From: Mariniblastus sp.
Lineage (GTDB): Bacteria; Planctomycetota; Planctomycetia; Pirellulales; Pirellulaceae
Reading direction: 5' to 3'
DNA length: 64,000 bases
Assembly (NCBI GenBank): GCA_022447555.1
Contig: JAKVBF010000011.1
Location: forward strand, 213,545 to 277,544
The translations under genes and the position numbers were made by a program. Positions 44,521-53,199 of the stretch are shown one piece after another. The notes under the pieces were generated by a model. That model did no database searches, had not been told where the DNA came from, and worked only from the letters and a program-made list of their open reading frames with translations. Numbering within the stretch: the stretch's first letter is position 1; the number at the start of each line of letters is the position of its first letter.

Positions 44521-47500
44521 ATGCTTCTAGTTAGAAAGTTATCGGTCGTGATTTGCCTGGCAGCGCTCATCGCGCTGGCAGGATATCTCTACGTCCAGAC
44601 AAAAGTAGATTCGGCGGTCACCCAAAAGATCGTCACCCTCCTCAACGACCAGCTTCGGCCGGTCGACCTAGTGGGCTCTTTGGACGATGCGAAATTCGTT
44701 CAAAACCAGGGTTTGCGATTAACCGACCTCCGGATCGCCGATCCACTGAATCGACAGCGACCCATTCTTGAAGTCTATAAAGCATTCGTTCATTTACCTG
44801 TTACCTTAACGGAATTGGTAACGCTGAAACCAAAACCGCAAGGACTAGAGTTTAAGCGAGCCAAACTACACCTAGTGATTCAGCGTGACGGAAGTTTTAA
44901 TATCCAACCGCTGATTGACTTGGTCAAAAACCAAAGCCCTTCCAATGGTTTTATACCAGTCAGAATGACTGATTCCACCATCGATATCACTGATGTACGA
45001 AACAACCAATCCTATGCTATGGAAAATGTTGCCGTCAAACTGGAACCAGTTCGAGTCAAATCCAGAACGGTCGCCAAATTATCGGTTTCGTTAACCGGTG
45101 ATTTCATCGACTCATTCGACACAACATTTTACTTGGATCCACAAACCGAACAGTGGGTAGCTGATGTAAATCACTGGCAATTAAATCTTTCTAAAGAGCT
45201 TGTCGAACTGGCCCCTCAGGCACTAAAAAAACAATTCAGAATTGATTCGATTTTCGGAAAAATCGCCATTGCTGGGCGAGTGAGTGGCTCTCTCAAATCA
45301 CCTGAAAAAATTCCCGTTTTTAATATCAAGGGGCGGGTTCAGAATCTTGAAATCGACAGTCCCCAACTCCCTGTTTCAATTCGCTCGACGCAAGCGAATT
45401 TCTCTGCCAGTCAGCAAGGTTTTGCAATCGACCATGCCAACGGGCGGGCAGAAGATGGCAGCTTCGATGTGAGCTACCGACAAACCGGTTTTTTAACGCG
45501 AACGGATTGGGCACTCTCCGGAAAATGCGAGAACATTGATTTCAAACACCGCATGCTAGACGCCTTCCCCGAGTACTGCCAAAAATTTTATCGGGAATAT
45601 TCTCCAGACGGTCGTTTCGATCTGGCTTTCCAATTGGACTCGCTCGGAAAAAAATCAATTCAGGCGAAAATCTTGGACATGTCGTTCAATTATCACCGCT
45701 TCCCGTACCCGCTGGAACACTGTTCGGGAACTGTCAACTGGACAGGCGAGATATGCGAATTCAAGCTGAACGCCCCCGAAGAGGGCCAACAGTTGATTTC
45801 GATCGCCGGATACGTCAAAAACCCCGGTCCCTTGGCTACTTACTCTTGCGATATTAAGACAGAAGGTGATTTGTCAATCAATGAAAAATTGATGCGGGCT
45901 ATCGACGCTTTTCCAAAGCTTTCACCAACCGTTCGAGCTTTCAGGGCAACCGGGCGCATTAGTTGTCGGGGACGAATCGAGAAACAGATTCCAGGTGCTC
46001 CACTCGCTCAAAAAAGCTTCGACATCGCGCTTAGCGATTGCACGACTCGACACACTCATTTCGACTACCCCGTCCATAATGTTTCCGGGGTAATTCGAAT
46101 GAGGAACTCGGACTTTCAATTCGAAAACGTCAAAGGCAATAACAACTCCACGAACACCACTTGCAATGGTGTCTGGAATGAAGCCGAGGGCCTCCAATTG
46201 CGGTTCATTTGCAACGACGTTTCTCTTGACGGAAATCTTCGGACAGCGTTACCTTCGAGTTTCCGCGAAATCTGGGACGGGTTCCGCCCCTCTGGCACCG
46301 TTGCGTTGGCCAGCGTCGACTTATTGTTACCACCTAACGCGCCAAATCTCGACGTCCGGATTGATGCCCGCCTTTCCTCTACCCAAAAACCCGATGGCTA
46401 TCATAACGTCGCAATCAAGCCAACTTGGTTCCCATACGAACTCAACCAACTGACGGGACGAATCAAAATTGGTGAAGGCGAAGTTCACTTGGAACAGATC
46501 CGGGGAAGACACGGACGGGGCTGGCTCTCGGCGAATGGCTATGGACAATACGATGATCGGCGTTGGCAAGTCCGCTTGTCTGACATCCTTGCCGGCTCAC
46601 TACCGGTAGATGACGACTTAATCAAAGCACTTCCTGAAGCACTGGGTGAATCGGTACGGCTCGTGGAGTACAAAGGCTTGGTAACCGTCAATGGCGGGAT
46701 CACTCTATCCGGCCAAAACAGCGGCTACGCTCCGGTTGAATTTGCCCAAGTCTCATACCCAGTAAATATGCCTTCAACGGATCCGAGCTTCCGTTTTAGC
46801 TGGAACATGCGTTTTGACATGGAGCAAGCTGAAGTGAACCTCGGCTTACCCGTTGAAAACATTTTCGGCCAAGTATCCGTTCAAGGCGAATACTTCAATG
46901 GTCAAACGCGCTGCCGAGGCGAAGTGGCTATGGATTCATTAACGGTTTACGGAATTCAAGTCACTAACCTCACCGGACCTCTATGGATCGATAACGCGAA
47001 AGTTTTGGCCGGCGTCTATACCAGCCACGTGAATCCGGCTGATGAAAAACGTTCCATCGTAGGTAATGTTTTCGGAGGACAAATCCGCCTGGATAGCCAT
47101 CTTCTTTTCGAGGGTGACGCCCCTTTTCGAGTCGATACCACTATCGCAAATGCAAACCTGCAAGACGTGGCAGCCGAAGTTGCTCCACAGTTTCGCGACA
47201 TGAAGGGCAAAGGGCTTGCAAGCTTTCAGATGATCGGAAACTGCGTTGACTGGAACTCACTCTATGGAATCGGAAACATTCAACTAAGAGATGCCGAGAT
47301 CTATCAATTACCCGTCATTCTCTCTCTTCTAAAAATTCTGCGCGTCAAAGAGGTAACTACAACAGCCTTCGACACGAGTAACATCAACTTCCGTCTGACA
47401 GGAGATCAGATTGAGCTACAACGAATTGAGTTGATTGGTGACGCTATCAGCTTAATCGGTAATGGCAAACTGAATCTGGCTCGTGACATCGACTTAAACT

Positions 47501-47727
47501 TTTACTCGGTTGTAGGACGGAATAACTACATCCCCCTACTGTCTGAATTGGTGGAACTCGGGGCGCAACAAATCATGTGGATCAATATTAATGGCAATCT
47601 AGACAACCCCCAAACACACCAAAACTTTCTGCCGTATCTGAACGAGTCGATCAAGCAACTCTTCCAAACCCCCGCTCAAAATACGCTTCCCGGACGCATG
47701 GGAAGCCTGAACATCGAAAATCGTTAA
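44521..47727 (+). CDS. Large AsmA/TamB-like envelope protein
   Basis: 1068 residues from ATG 44521 (an upstream TTG 44452 would put 23 residues before the signal). One N-terminal membrane helix (VVICLAALIALAGYLYV) is followed by a continuous beta-rich chain in the extracytoplasmic space. The pattern is that of AsmA-like proteins: repeated short strands, the segment LIGDAISLIGNGKLNLARDI near the C-terminus, then YIPLLSELVELGAQQIMWININGNLDNP, split here as YIPLLSELVELGAQ and IMWININGNLDNP. Relatives (TamB, YhdP, AsmA) form hydrophobic grooves thought to carry phospholipids to the outer membrane. If so, this supports a Gram-negative-type envelope. The final 30 residues are soluble. Confidence 0.75.
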   Translation: MLLVRKLSVVICLAALIALAGYLYVQTKVDSAVTQKIVTLLNDQLRPVDLVGSLDDAKFVQNQGLRLTDLRIADPLNRQRPILEVYKAFVHLPVTLTELVTLKPKPQGLEFKRAKLHLVIQRDGSFNIQPLIDLVKNQSPSNGFIPVRMTDSTIDITDVRNNQSYAMENVAVKLEPVRVKSRTVAKLSVSLTGDFIDSFDTTFYLDPQTEQWVADVNHWQLNLSKELVELAPQALKKQFRIDSIFGKIAIAGRVSGSLKSPEKIPVFNIKGRVQNLEIDSPQLPVSIRSTQANFSASQQGFAIDHANGRAEDGSFDVSYRQTGFLTRTDWALSGKCENIDFKHRMLDAFPEYCQKFYREYSPDGRFDLAFQLDSLGKKSIQAKILDMSFNYHRFPYPLEHCSGTVNWTGEICEFKLNAPEEGQQLISIAGYVKNPGPLATYSCDIKTEGDLSINEKLMRAIDAFPKLSPTVRAFRATGRISCRGRIEKQIPGAPLAQKSFDIALSDCTTRHTHFDYPVHNVSGVIRMRNSDFQFENVKGNNNSTNTTCNGVWNEAEGLQLRFICNDVSLDGNLRTALPSSFREIWDGFRPSGTVALASVDLLLPPNAPNLDVRIDARLSSTQKPDGYHNVAIKPTWFPYELNQLTGRIKIGEGEVHLEQIRGRHGRGWLSANGYGQYDDRRWQVRLSDILAGSLPVDDDLIKALPEALGESVRLVEYKGLVTVNGGITLSGQNSGYAPVEFAQVSYPVNMPSTDPSFRFSWNMRFDMEQAEVNLGLPVENIFGQVSVQGEYFNGQTRCRGEVAMDSLTVYGIQVTNLTGPLWIDNAKVLAGVYTSHVNPADEKRSIVGNVFGGQIRLDSHLLFEGDAPFRVDTTIANANLQDVAAEVAPQFRDMKGKGLASFQMIGNCVDWNSLYGIGNIQLRDAEIYQLPVILSLLKILRVKEVTTTAFDTSNINFRLTGDQIELQRIELIGDAISLIGNGKLNLARDIDLNFYSVVGRNNYIPLLSELVELGAQQIMWININGNLDNPQTHQNFLPYLNESIKQLFQTPAQNTLPGRMGSLNIENR

Positions 47728-47789
47728 TATTCCTAAGCGACCGAAAATCGGTCGCTAAATCAGCAAAACAACTCTCAAGAGAACCGGCT

Positions 47790-48044
47790 ATGGATCACAC
47801 GGCTTCCCCTATCTCAGCCTCAACCGCAAGTTCACTTATCTCTCAGGATATCGCTTCGACCATCAAGAACCCTCGGCAACAGCAAACCGGTTCCTTGGCG
47901 TTGAACAATCAAATCAGTGACACTCTGGAAACCCAAGACCGAGAATCCGAAGGGACTTCCGCTTGGGAGATTCCTGAAGAAAAAACCAAATCGGACAACC
48001 GCGCAGTTACGACTACTGGCGATTTCCTCGATTTAAAGGGATAA
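47790..48044 (+). CDS. Small Ser/Thr-rich protein of unknown function
   Basis: 84 residues, ATG start with AAGAGA about 8 bases upstream, in the gap between the AsmA-like gene and dapF. Composition is polar and probably disordered (Ser, Thr, Gln, Glu), ending in GDFLDLKG. No signal peptide or membrane segment. It overlaps no other gene. The open frame could be chance, but spacing and ribosome site make a real small gene plausible. Function unknown. Confidence 0.42.
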   Translation: MDHTASPISASTASSLISQDIASTIKNPRQQQTGSLALNNQISDTLETQDRESEGTSAWEIPEEKTKSDNRAVTTTGDFLDLKG

Positions 48045-48096
48045 CTTGGTCATTTATCCACGAAGCCACCCACCCACTTTGTATTCAGTTTGCTTT

Positions 48097-48984
48097 ATGT
48101 ACTTCACCAAAATGCACGGCGCGGGAAACGATTATGTTTACGTCGATGGTTTTAATCACAAAATCCCGACGAACCCGCAATCGCTAGCAATGGCTATTTC
48201 TGATCGTCACACAGGCGTGGGTGCCGATGGCTTGATCCTGATCCTACCCAGTGACAATGCTGACGCCGAAATGCGAATGTACAATGCAGATGGAACTGAG
48301 TCGGAAATGTGTGGGAACGGAATCCGATGTGTTGCAAAATATCTGGTTGACCACGGAATCTGTGGTTCAACGCATCTAACAATTGAGACGGGCGCCGGGA
48401 TCTTGGGATTGGATGTCTTTCAACAAAACGGTAAAGTCCATCAAGTTCGTGTTGATATGGGGCCTCCCATACTAAACGCTGACACGATCCCTACCCAACT
48501 CAGGGGAGAGGGAGCCACGAATCAGGTGGTTAACGCTCCTCTTGAAATTGATGGGCTCAAGCTTGAGGTAACCTGCGTCTCAATGGGAAACCCCCATTGC
48601 GTCATATTCATCGATCAAGCGACCGATGACCTCGTGATGAGATTGGGTCCACGAATCGAAACAGACCCTCGTTTTCCATCGCGAGTCAACGTCGAGTTTG
48701 TCGAAGTCATCTCGCCAACTGAGGTCCGCCAAAGAACTTGGGAACGTGGATCGGGTGAAACGATGGCTTGCGGAACAGGTGCCAGTGCCGTTTGCGTTGC
48801 AGGGGTACTGACTGGCAAAACGAAGAGAGAACTGACCAATCATTTGACCGGTGGCACGTTATTTTTATCGTGGAACCCGGAAACCAACCATGTTTTCATG
48901 ACCGGTCCCGCTACCGAGGTATTTTCCGGAGACTGGCCTGAAGAGGACGAATTACCAAACTCGGGAATCGACTCAGGAAAGTAA
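48097..48984 (+). CDS. dapF: Diaminopimelate epimerase
   Basis: Interconverts LL- and meso-diaminopimelate for lysine and peptidoglycan synthesis. 295 residues from ATG 48097, the normal start ([13 protein letters not shown]); the frame is open further upstream to TTG 48046. The two active-site cysteines are Cys72 in [12 protein letters not shown] and Cys225 in [21 protein letters not shown] and [11 protein letters not shown] are further family motifs. The stop is 6 bases before the acyltransferase start, so the two are probably cotranscribed. Presence of dapF fits a cell with DAP-type peptidoglycan. Confidence 0.96.
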   Translation: MYFTKMHGAGNDYVYVDGFNHKIPTNPQSLAMAISDRHTGVGADGLILILPSDNADAEMRMYNADGTESEMCGNGIRCVAKYLVDHGICGSTHLTIETGAGILGLDVFQQNGKVHQVRVDMGPPILNADTIPTQLRGEGATNQVVNAPLEIDGLKLEVTCVSMGNPHCVIFIDQATDDLVMRLGPRIETDPRFPSRVNVEFVEVISPTEVRQRTWERGSGETMACGTGASAVCVAGVLTGKTKRELTNHLTGGTLFLSWNPETNHVFMTGPATEVFSGDWPEEDELPNSGIDSGK

Positions 48985-48990
48985 CACAAC

Positions 48991-49779
48991 GTGTCTGAAC
49001 AAGGCCCAACCATCGCACAGAAGTTCGTCGGCAAGCTAAGCGCGCTGTTCGTTCCTGCGCTACTCAATGGTTTGATCGATTTTAGAATCGCACACTACGA
49101 TCGCTCTGTCGATCCGGCACGACCAGAATACGACGAACATGTCATTTTCGTATTCTGGCATGAATACATCTCACTTGTCCTTGGGCATTGGGGACACGTT
49201 CCACTTAGTGTTTTAGTGAGCCAACATCGAGACGGGGAGTGGGTTTCGCAGATTGCTGAATCAATGGGATTGAACGTTGTTCGGGGCAGTTCAACCCGCG
49301 GGGGTTCGGGAGCAATTCGTCAATTAAAAAAGAATGCGAAATTCAGCAGTATTGCCATATCGCCGGATGGTCCAACCGGCCCTCGTCGAGAAATGGCGAT
49401 GGGGCCAATCTATATGGCCGCACTTCTTAAAATGCCGATCGTGCCTGTTGGCCTAGGTATGGAGAGGCCCAAGCGACTTAACACGTGGGACCAATTTGCC
49501 TTGCCACGACCCTTTTCAAGATGTCGCGCTATTTTCGGTCCAAAAATTTATATTGATCGAAGAACTTCCAAAGATGAAATGGAGCACATTCGGGGAAATG
49601 TTCAAAACTTGATCAACGGTCTTTGCTTTAAGGCAGAAGACTGGGCAACAAAAAGTCATTCCATTACAGGCGAGCAACCCTTCAAGCGAGCTCGTCGTCG
49701 TAATCAGCTGATTTTTGACGTTTCGAAAACCGATCTTGAGCCGACCCCATTAAAAATTGCCAAGACCTCCGCCGCCTAA
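48991..49779 (+). CDS. Lysophospholipid acyltransferase-like protein (DUF374)
   Basis: 262 residues, GTG start with AGGAAA 10 bases upstream. The DUF374 family (PF04028) belongs to the acyltransferases of lipid synthesis. FVFWHEYIS supplies the H-(x)-E type motif, VSQHRDGEWVSQIAE and VRGSSTRGGSGAIRQL are the family blocks, and SPDGPTGPRREM with PIVPVGLGM completes the core. It is peripheral to the membrane; the substrate may be lipid A or a phospholipid. The last 45 residues are a basic, polar extension. It overlaps a terminator at the stop codon and probably forms an operon with dapF. Confidence 0.87.
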   Translation: MSEQGPTIAQKFVGKLSALFVPALLNGLIDFRIAHYDRSVDPARPEYDEHVIFVFWHEYISLVLGHWGHVPLSVLVSQHRDGEWVSQIAESMGLNVVRGSSTRGGSGAIRQLKKNAKFSSIAISPDGPTGPRREMAMGPIYMAALLKMPIVPVGLGMERPKRLNTWDQFALPRPFSRCRAIFGPKIYIDRRTSKDEMEHIRGNVQNLINGLCFKAEDWATKSHSITGEQPFKRARRRNQLIFDVSKTDLEPTPLKIAKTSAA

Positions 49780-49794
49780 AGCGGCGAGGCTTTT
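49766..49794 (+). terminator. Possible terminator overlapping the acyltransferase stop
   Basis: CGCCGC (49770-49775) pairs with GCGGCG (49781-49786), extended by CCT/AGG across a one-base bulge; the loop contains the TAA stop, and TTTT follows. Confidence 0.5.
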
Positions 49795-50225
49795 CAACCG
49801 CCAACAAACCCGCATCAACCAAGCAATGAGACGGCAAACAAAGGGAATCTCAAAACTTCAGGACCCTCTCACATCCCTAGCGTTCACCGAATTGAAAACA
49901 ACTAGGTAAGCCCGCCACATCCTGTTTATGGGATTTTCTTCCTTTATTATGGAATTCCTAGGTTCTCGAAACGGCAAACCAAGTTATAGTGGACATCGTT
50001 GGTGGGTTCGAAAGCTATTTCTTTCTAACTCGCATTAGGGATTTGTGCCGCTTGCAGCCTTTACTGCTAAAGAGCATCTGATGATCGCAATGAATCATTT
50101 CAAACAAACTTCATTGTAAACCTGACTCGACCAACTCAATTTTCTTTGTTGCTCTTGTCGCCTCATCGGCTCACTGCTAAGCGTCCTTATCCGTTGTTAG
50201 AACCTTTTTGTTCGGAATACGGAAT
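49795..50225. other. Intergenic region upstream of the PLP enzyme gene
   Basis: About 430 bases. No gene supported. A TATAGT (49985-49990) could be a -10 box but no -35 box fits. I looked for a SAM or cobalamin riboswitch, given the downstream gene, and recognised none. Confidence 0.4.
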
Positions 50226-51482
50226 ATGTTGACCAGAGCCTCCCAGACGATCCCTCAGGAATCCTATCGCGTCGCTAATCAAGAAAAAGCCCAGTCTTTA
50301 AAGCCGGGACTATCCACTCTATCGGTCCATGCAGGAGAGGAACGCCAAAAACCAATCAACTCAATCACGGACCCGATCGTGTGCGCATCAACTTACACGT
50401 TCCAAAACACACAAGCCATCATCGACTATATCGATCAAAAACAGGATCGTGGCGAGTACGGACGATACGGGAATCCAAGCGAGCAGGTGGTAGAGCGAAA
50501 ACTTGCTGCGTTAGAAGGTGCCGAGCAGGCCATCTTGTACTCCAGTGGAATGGCCGCTTTGGTCGGCCTATTGACCGCTAAACTGTCAGCGGGCGACGAG
50601 GTCGTATTCTTTGACGAGTGCTACCATCGAAGTCGACAATTCTGCACACAGCACCTCTCTCGATTCGGCGTGATCACTCGGACAGTACGAACGGGCGATT
50701 ATCAAGCCATGGAATCGGCGATTAATCAGAATACGAAATTGTTAATCTCTGAATCTCCCACGAATCCACATTTAAGCATCGTCGATTTGGACCGTTTTGC
50801 TGAGATTGGAAAGCGTAACCGCGTGGATACGCTGATAGACGCAACCTTGGCAACCCCCTTCAACGTACGGCCAATCGAGTACGGTGTCGATTTCGTTTTA
50901 CACTCTGCCACTAAATATTTTGGGGGTCATAACGACCTGCTTGCAGGCGTCATTTCTGGAAGCGACCAAAAGCTGGCGGATGTCCGAGACCTTCGAGGGA
51001 TTCTGGGATCGGTCAATTCGCCACATAACATCTATCTTTTGGAACGCGGCCTTAAGACTTTTGAACTACGCATGCAACGACATAATGAAAACGGGCAGCA
51101 TGTTGCAGAGTTTTTAGAAAGTCATCCCGCTATTTCCAAAGTGCTCTACCCGGGACTTCCCTCCCACCGGGATCATCGTCTTGCCAGCAAAACCATGAAA
51201 GGTTTTGGCGGTTTGATCACTTTTGAACTGGCTGACGCTGACTGGCAAAAGACGGCAAGGGTCGTGGACAACGTCCGGATCGCTCGCATCGCTCCCAGCT
51301 TAGGGGGGGTGGAATCCTTAATCGAACAGCCACTTGTCATGAGTTATTTTAATTACCCATCCTCGGAACGGGTCAAGTTTGGAATCACTGATAATATGAT
51401 TCGGCTGTCCTGTGGCATCGAAAACCCAGAGGACCTAATTGATGATCTAAGTCAGGCATTAAGATCTGCAAGTCGAACCTAA
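50226..51482 (+). CDS. Cys/Met-metabolism PLP enzyme (cystathionine gamma-synthase family)
   Basis: A pyridoxal-phosphate enzyme of the trans-sulfuration family (PF01053), acting in the cytoplasm. 418 residues from ATG 50226; TTG 50208 is possible. Family landmarks: GLSTLSVHAGEERQ, YGRYGNPSEQVVERKLAALEG, YSSGMAAL (PLP phosphate site), DATLATPFNVRPIEYG, and the PLP lysine Lys230 in LHSATKYFGGHNDLLAG. Most relatives read GHSD at this place, here GHND. The specific reaction (cystathionine gamma-synthase, beta/gamma-lyase, O-acetylhomoserine sulfhydrylase) cannot be fixed by eye. Convergent with a secreted Cys-rich protein gene. Confidence 0.9.
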   Translation: MLTRASQTIPQESYRVANQEKAQSLKPGLSTLSVHAGEERQKPINSITDPIVCASTYTFQNTQAIIDYIDQKQDRGEYGRYGNPSEQVVERKLAALEGAEQAILYSSGMAALVGLLTAKLSAGDEVVFFDECYHRSRQFCTQHLSRFGVITRTVRTGDYQAMESAINQNTKLLISESPTNPHLSIVDLDRFAEIGKRNRVDTLIDATLATPFNVRPIEYGVDFVLHSATKYFGGHNDLLAGVISGSDQKLADVRDLRGILGSVNSPHNIYLLERGLKTFELRMQRHNENGQHVAEFLESHPAISKVLYPGLPSHRDHRLASKTMKGFGGLITFELADADWQKTARVVDNVRIARIAPSLGGVESLIEQPLVMSYFNYPSSERVKFGITDNMIRLSCGIENPEDLIDDLSQALRSASRT

Positions 51483-51529
51483 GTGGCCAAGCTTGACTAC
51501 CATTTGTGACAGCTCGCAAAAAACGAGAT

Positions 51530-52237
51530 TTAGCGGCGAGCGCGATCACCGGCCGGCTGGTTGAGTTCGGCGTTACGAGTCGTTGTCTGCCGCAGGGGAC
51601 CAAACGGCTGAGGCACCTCAAGCTGATCGACCTGATCTTGTTGGCGTAAAATTTGCCGAACAGAAATCAAACCTTCACGCGCCACGAACTGTCGAGAAAA
51701 ATCGGCTCTCGACTTCTGTGTCACCGGTACAGGGTCGACGATCGCAACCGGCTCTGAAGTCGGTGAGATAGGATCGGATTTTGAAATCACTTCGACCGGC
51801 CCGGTGGGGACTGCTTTCTGGGTCGTGCAGTCATTACACCCACTCGGGCAAAGACAGGATGTGGAGCCCTGAGATGCTGTACACGTGACTCCACAACTTC
51901 CATCGATGACTCTCTGCTTCAACGCTCGGCAGTCACTTAAAACATAGCGTGGGCAGAAAGGAGAAGGCGGAATGGGATCAATGGTCTGCCGTTTCCAATC
52001 GATATAGGGTGAGTAACGCTTTTCCTCTTCGGCATCGCAATTGAAAAACAACCCGGAACGACCTGCCTGCAGGTTCCATATTTTGCTGCGCGTCCACGGA
52101 TCATCGGGCTGGAACTGCCGATAGGGATTCGAACAGTAGTCTTGCAGGGTTTTGATTATCTGCTGGGCTTCCGTGTCTTTTGAGAAACTTGCAAACGCCA
52201 AGATAGTCAGGCCGAGGAACACTGTTTTCTTGAGCAT
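51530..52237 (-). CDS. Secreted Cys-rich protein of unknown function
   Basis: 235 residues from ATG 52237, which begins a signal peptide (LKKTVFLGLTILAFASFS, cleavage near DTEA). The mature N-terminal part has aromatic and Cys residues (LQDYCSNPYRQFQPDDPWT). Residues about 105-145 are Cys-rich (CPRYVLSDCRALKQ, SCGVTCTASQGS, CLCPSGCNDC), suggesting several disulfides or a metal site. The C-terminal third is Pro/Val-rich and then polar. No known domain recognised. It probably acts in the periplasm or outside the cell. Separated by 47 bases from the convergent PLP enzyme. Confidence 0.66.
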   Translation of the reverse strand: MLKKTVFLGLTILAFASFSKDTEAQQIIKTLQDYCSNPYRQFQPDDPWTRSKIWNLQAGRSGLFFNCDAEEEKRYSPYIDWKRQTIDPIPPSPFCPRYVLSDCRALKQRVIDGSCGVTCTASQGSTSCLCPSGCNDCTTQKAVPTGPVEVISKSDPISPTSEPVAIVDPVPVTQKSRADFSRQFVAREGLISVRQILRQQDQVDQLEVPQPFGPLRQTTTRNAELNQPAGDRARR

Positions 52238-52465
52238 TGTGATGGTTTCCCAATTGAGTAGACGTCCGTTAGAGTCCATCGACTCCGAACAGACGGTTTA
52301 TGCCAAGTTTTTGTGAGATACGTTAAACTCTTTGCCAACGTCAATCTTTAACAAGCTTACCCAAACGGGATTCCCTTGGTCATTACCTCTCAATGGTTCC
52401 GTGCAAAGGTTTGAAAAACAGCCTCAATACGGTGGTTCTCGGGCAGGGGCTAAGATCGTATCCCC

Positions 52466-53047
52466 TCAGCGATTCTCCTTTGCCTTTCTTGCATGGAAAA
52501 GGAATGTATCGACTTCAACCGGCGACCGCAGTCGCACAAACCAAATGCTCGCATACTCTCGCGCATTGATCACCCTTGCATACCTCCGTCGGTTTCTCCA
52601 ATAGCTGGTAATGGCCCAAAGAATGACCGACTCACGGGATAAAAACGCTTTCCCAAGGGTCTCGCGATTTCCTGTTTCTGGCCATATCTCAGTCTTCTTC
52701 AATGAGCGTTTGACACACCGACCGGTAACGCGACAGAGGGTTCGGTAGAATGACAAGTCAAGCCAAACGACCAACTGCACCTGTCGCCATTTTATGGACG
52801 TGGTTTGAGAATAATTTCCATCAAGTACCCAGTTTGCTTGCTCCGTAACTGCCTCCACCTTGGGGAAGAAAATCTCATCGGCAGTCTCTGCCCATTGGGG
52901 CCCCCAATAAAGACGGTCCATCTCGATGTAAGGGAGTTCAAGCAACTCTGCCAATGCCTGCGAGAACGTCGATTTACCGCTTCCGGAAGTTCCGATCACA
53001 TTGACTCGCTTAATCTGTGACAAGCGATCGAGGTCAATCTGAATCAT
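52466..53047 (-). CDS. P-loop nucleotide kinase-like protein (FlaR type)
   Basis: 193 residues. Walker A GTSGSGKST (residues 19-27) with YIEMDRLYWGPQW is the pattern of the FlaR/topology-modulation and adenylate-kinase-like proteins. WVLDGNY, then VVWLDLSFYRTLCRVTGR follow. ATG start with AAAGGATA 5 bases upstream. The lid-like Arg-rich segment (TGRCVKRSLKK) is present. The role of these small NTPases is not clear; some are annotated as modulators of DNA supercoiling. It is the only gene between the Cys-rich and FHA genes, all on the minus strand, with short gaps. Confidence 0.78.
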   Translation of the reverse strand: MIQIDLDRLSQIKRVNVIGTSGSGKSTFSQALAELLELPYIEMDRLYWGPQWAETADEIFFPKVEAVTEQANWVLDGNYSQTTSIKWRQVQLVVWLDLSFYRTLCRVTGRCVKRSLKKTEIWPETGNRETLGKAFLSRESVILWAITSYWRNRRRYARVINAREYASIWFVRLRSPVEVDTFLFHARKAKENR

Positions 53048-53199
53048 GAGATATCCTTTTCAGACGCACGCCATGTCCATTACAATCGGCAACTCGGAGG
53101 AGACGAAAATTTCGTCATCAACGGGAACCGATCTTGGGGCAACGATTGCAAACAGGAAGCACCCGCCTCAAGTCTTCAAGCGGTTTAGTCGACATCGAT

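Noticed and set aside
49795..50225. SAM or cobalamin riboswitch before the Cys/Met PLP enzyme
   Set aside because: No recognisable conserved core or stem arrangement was found.
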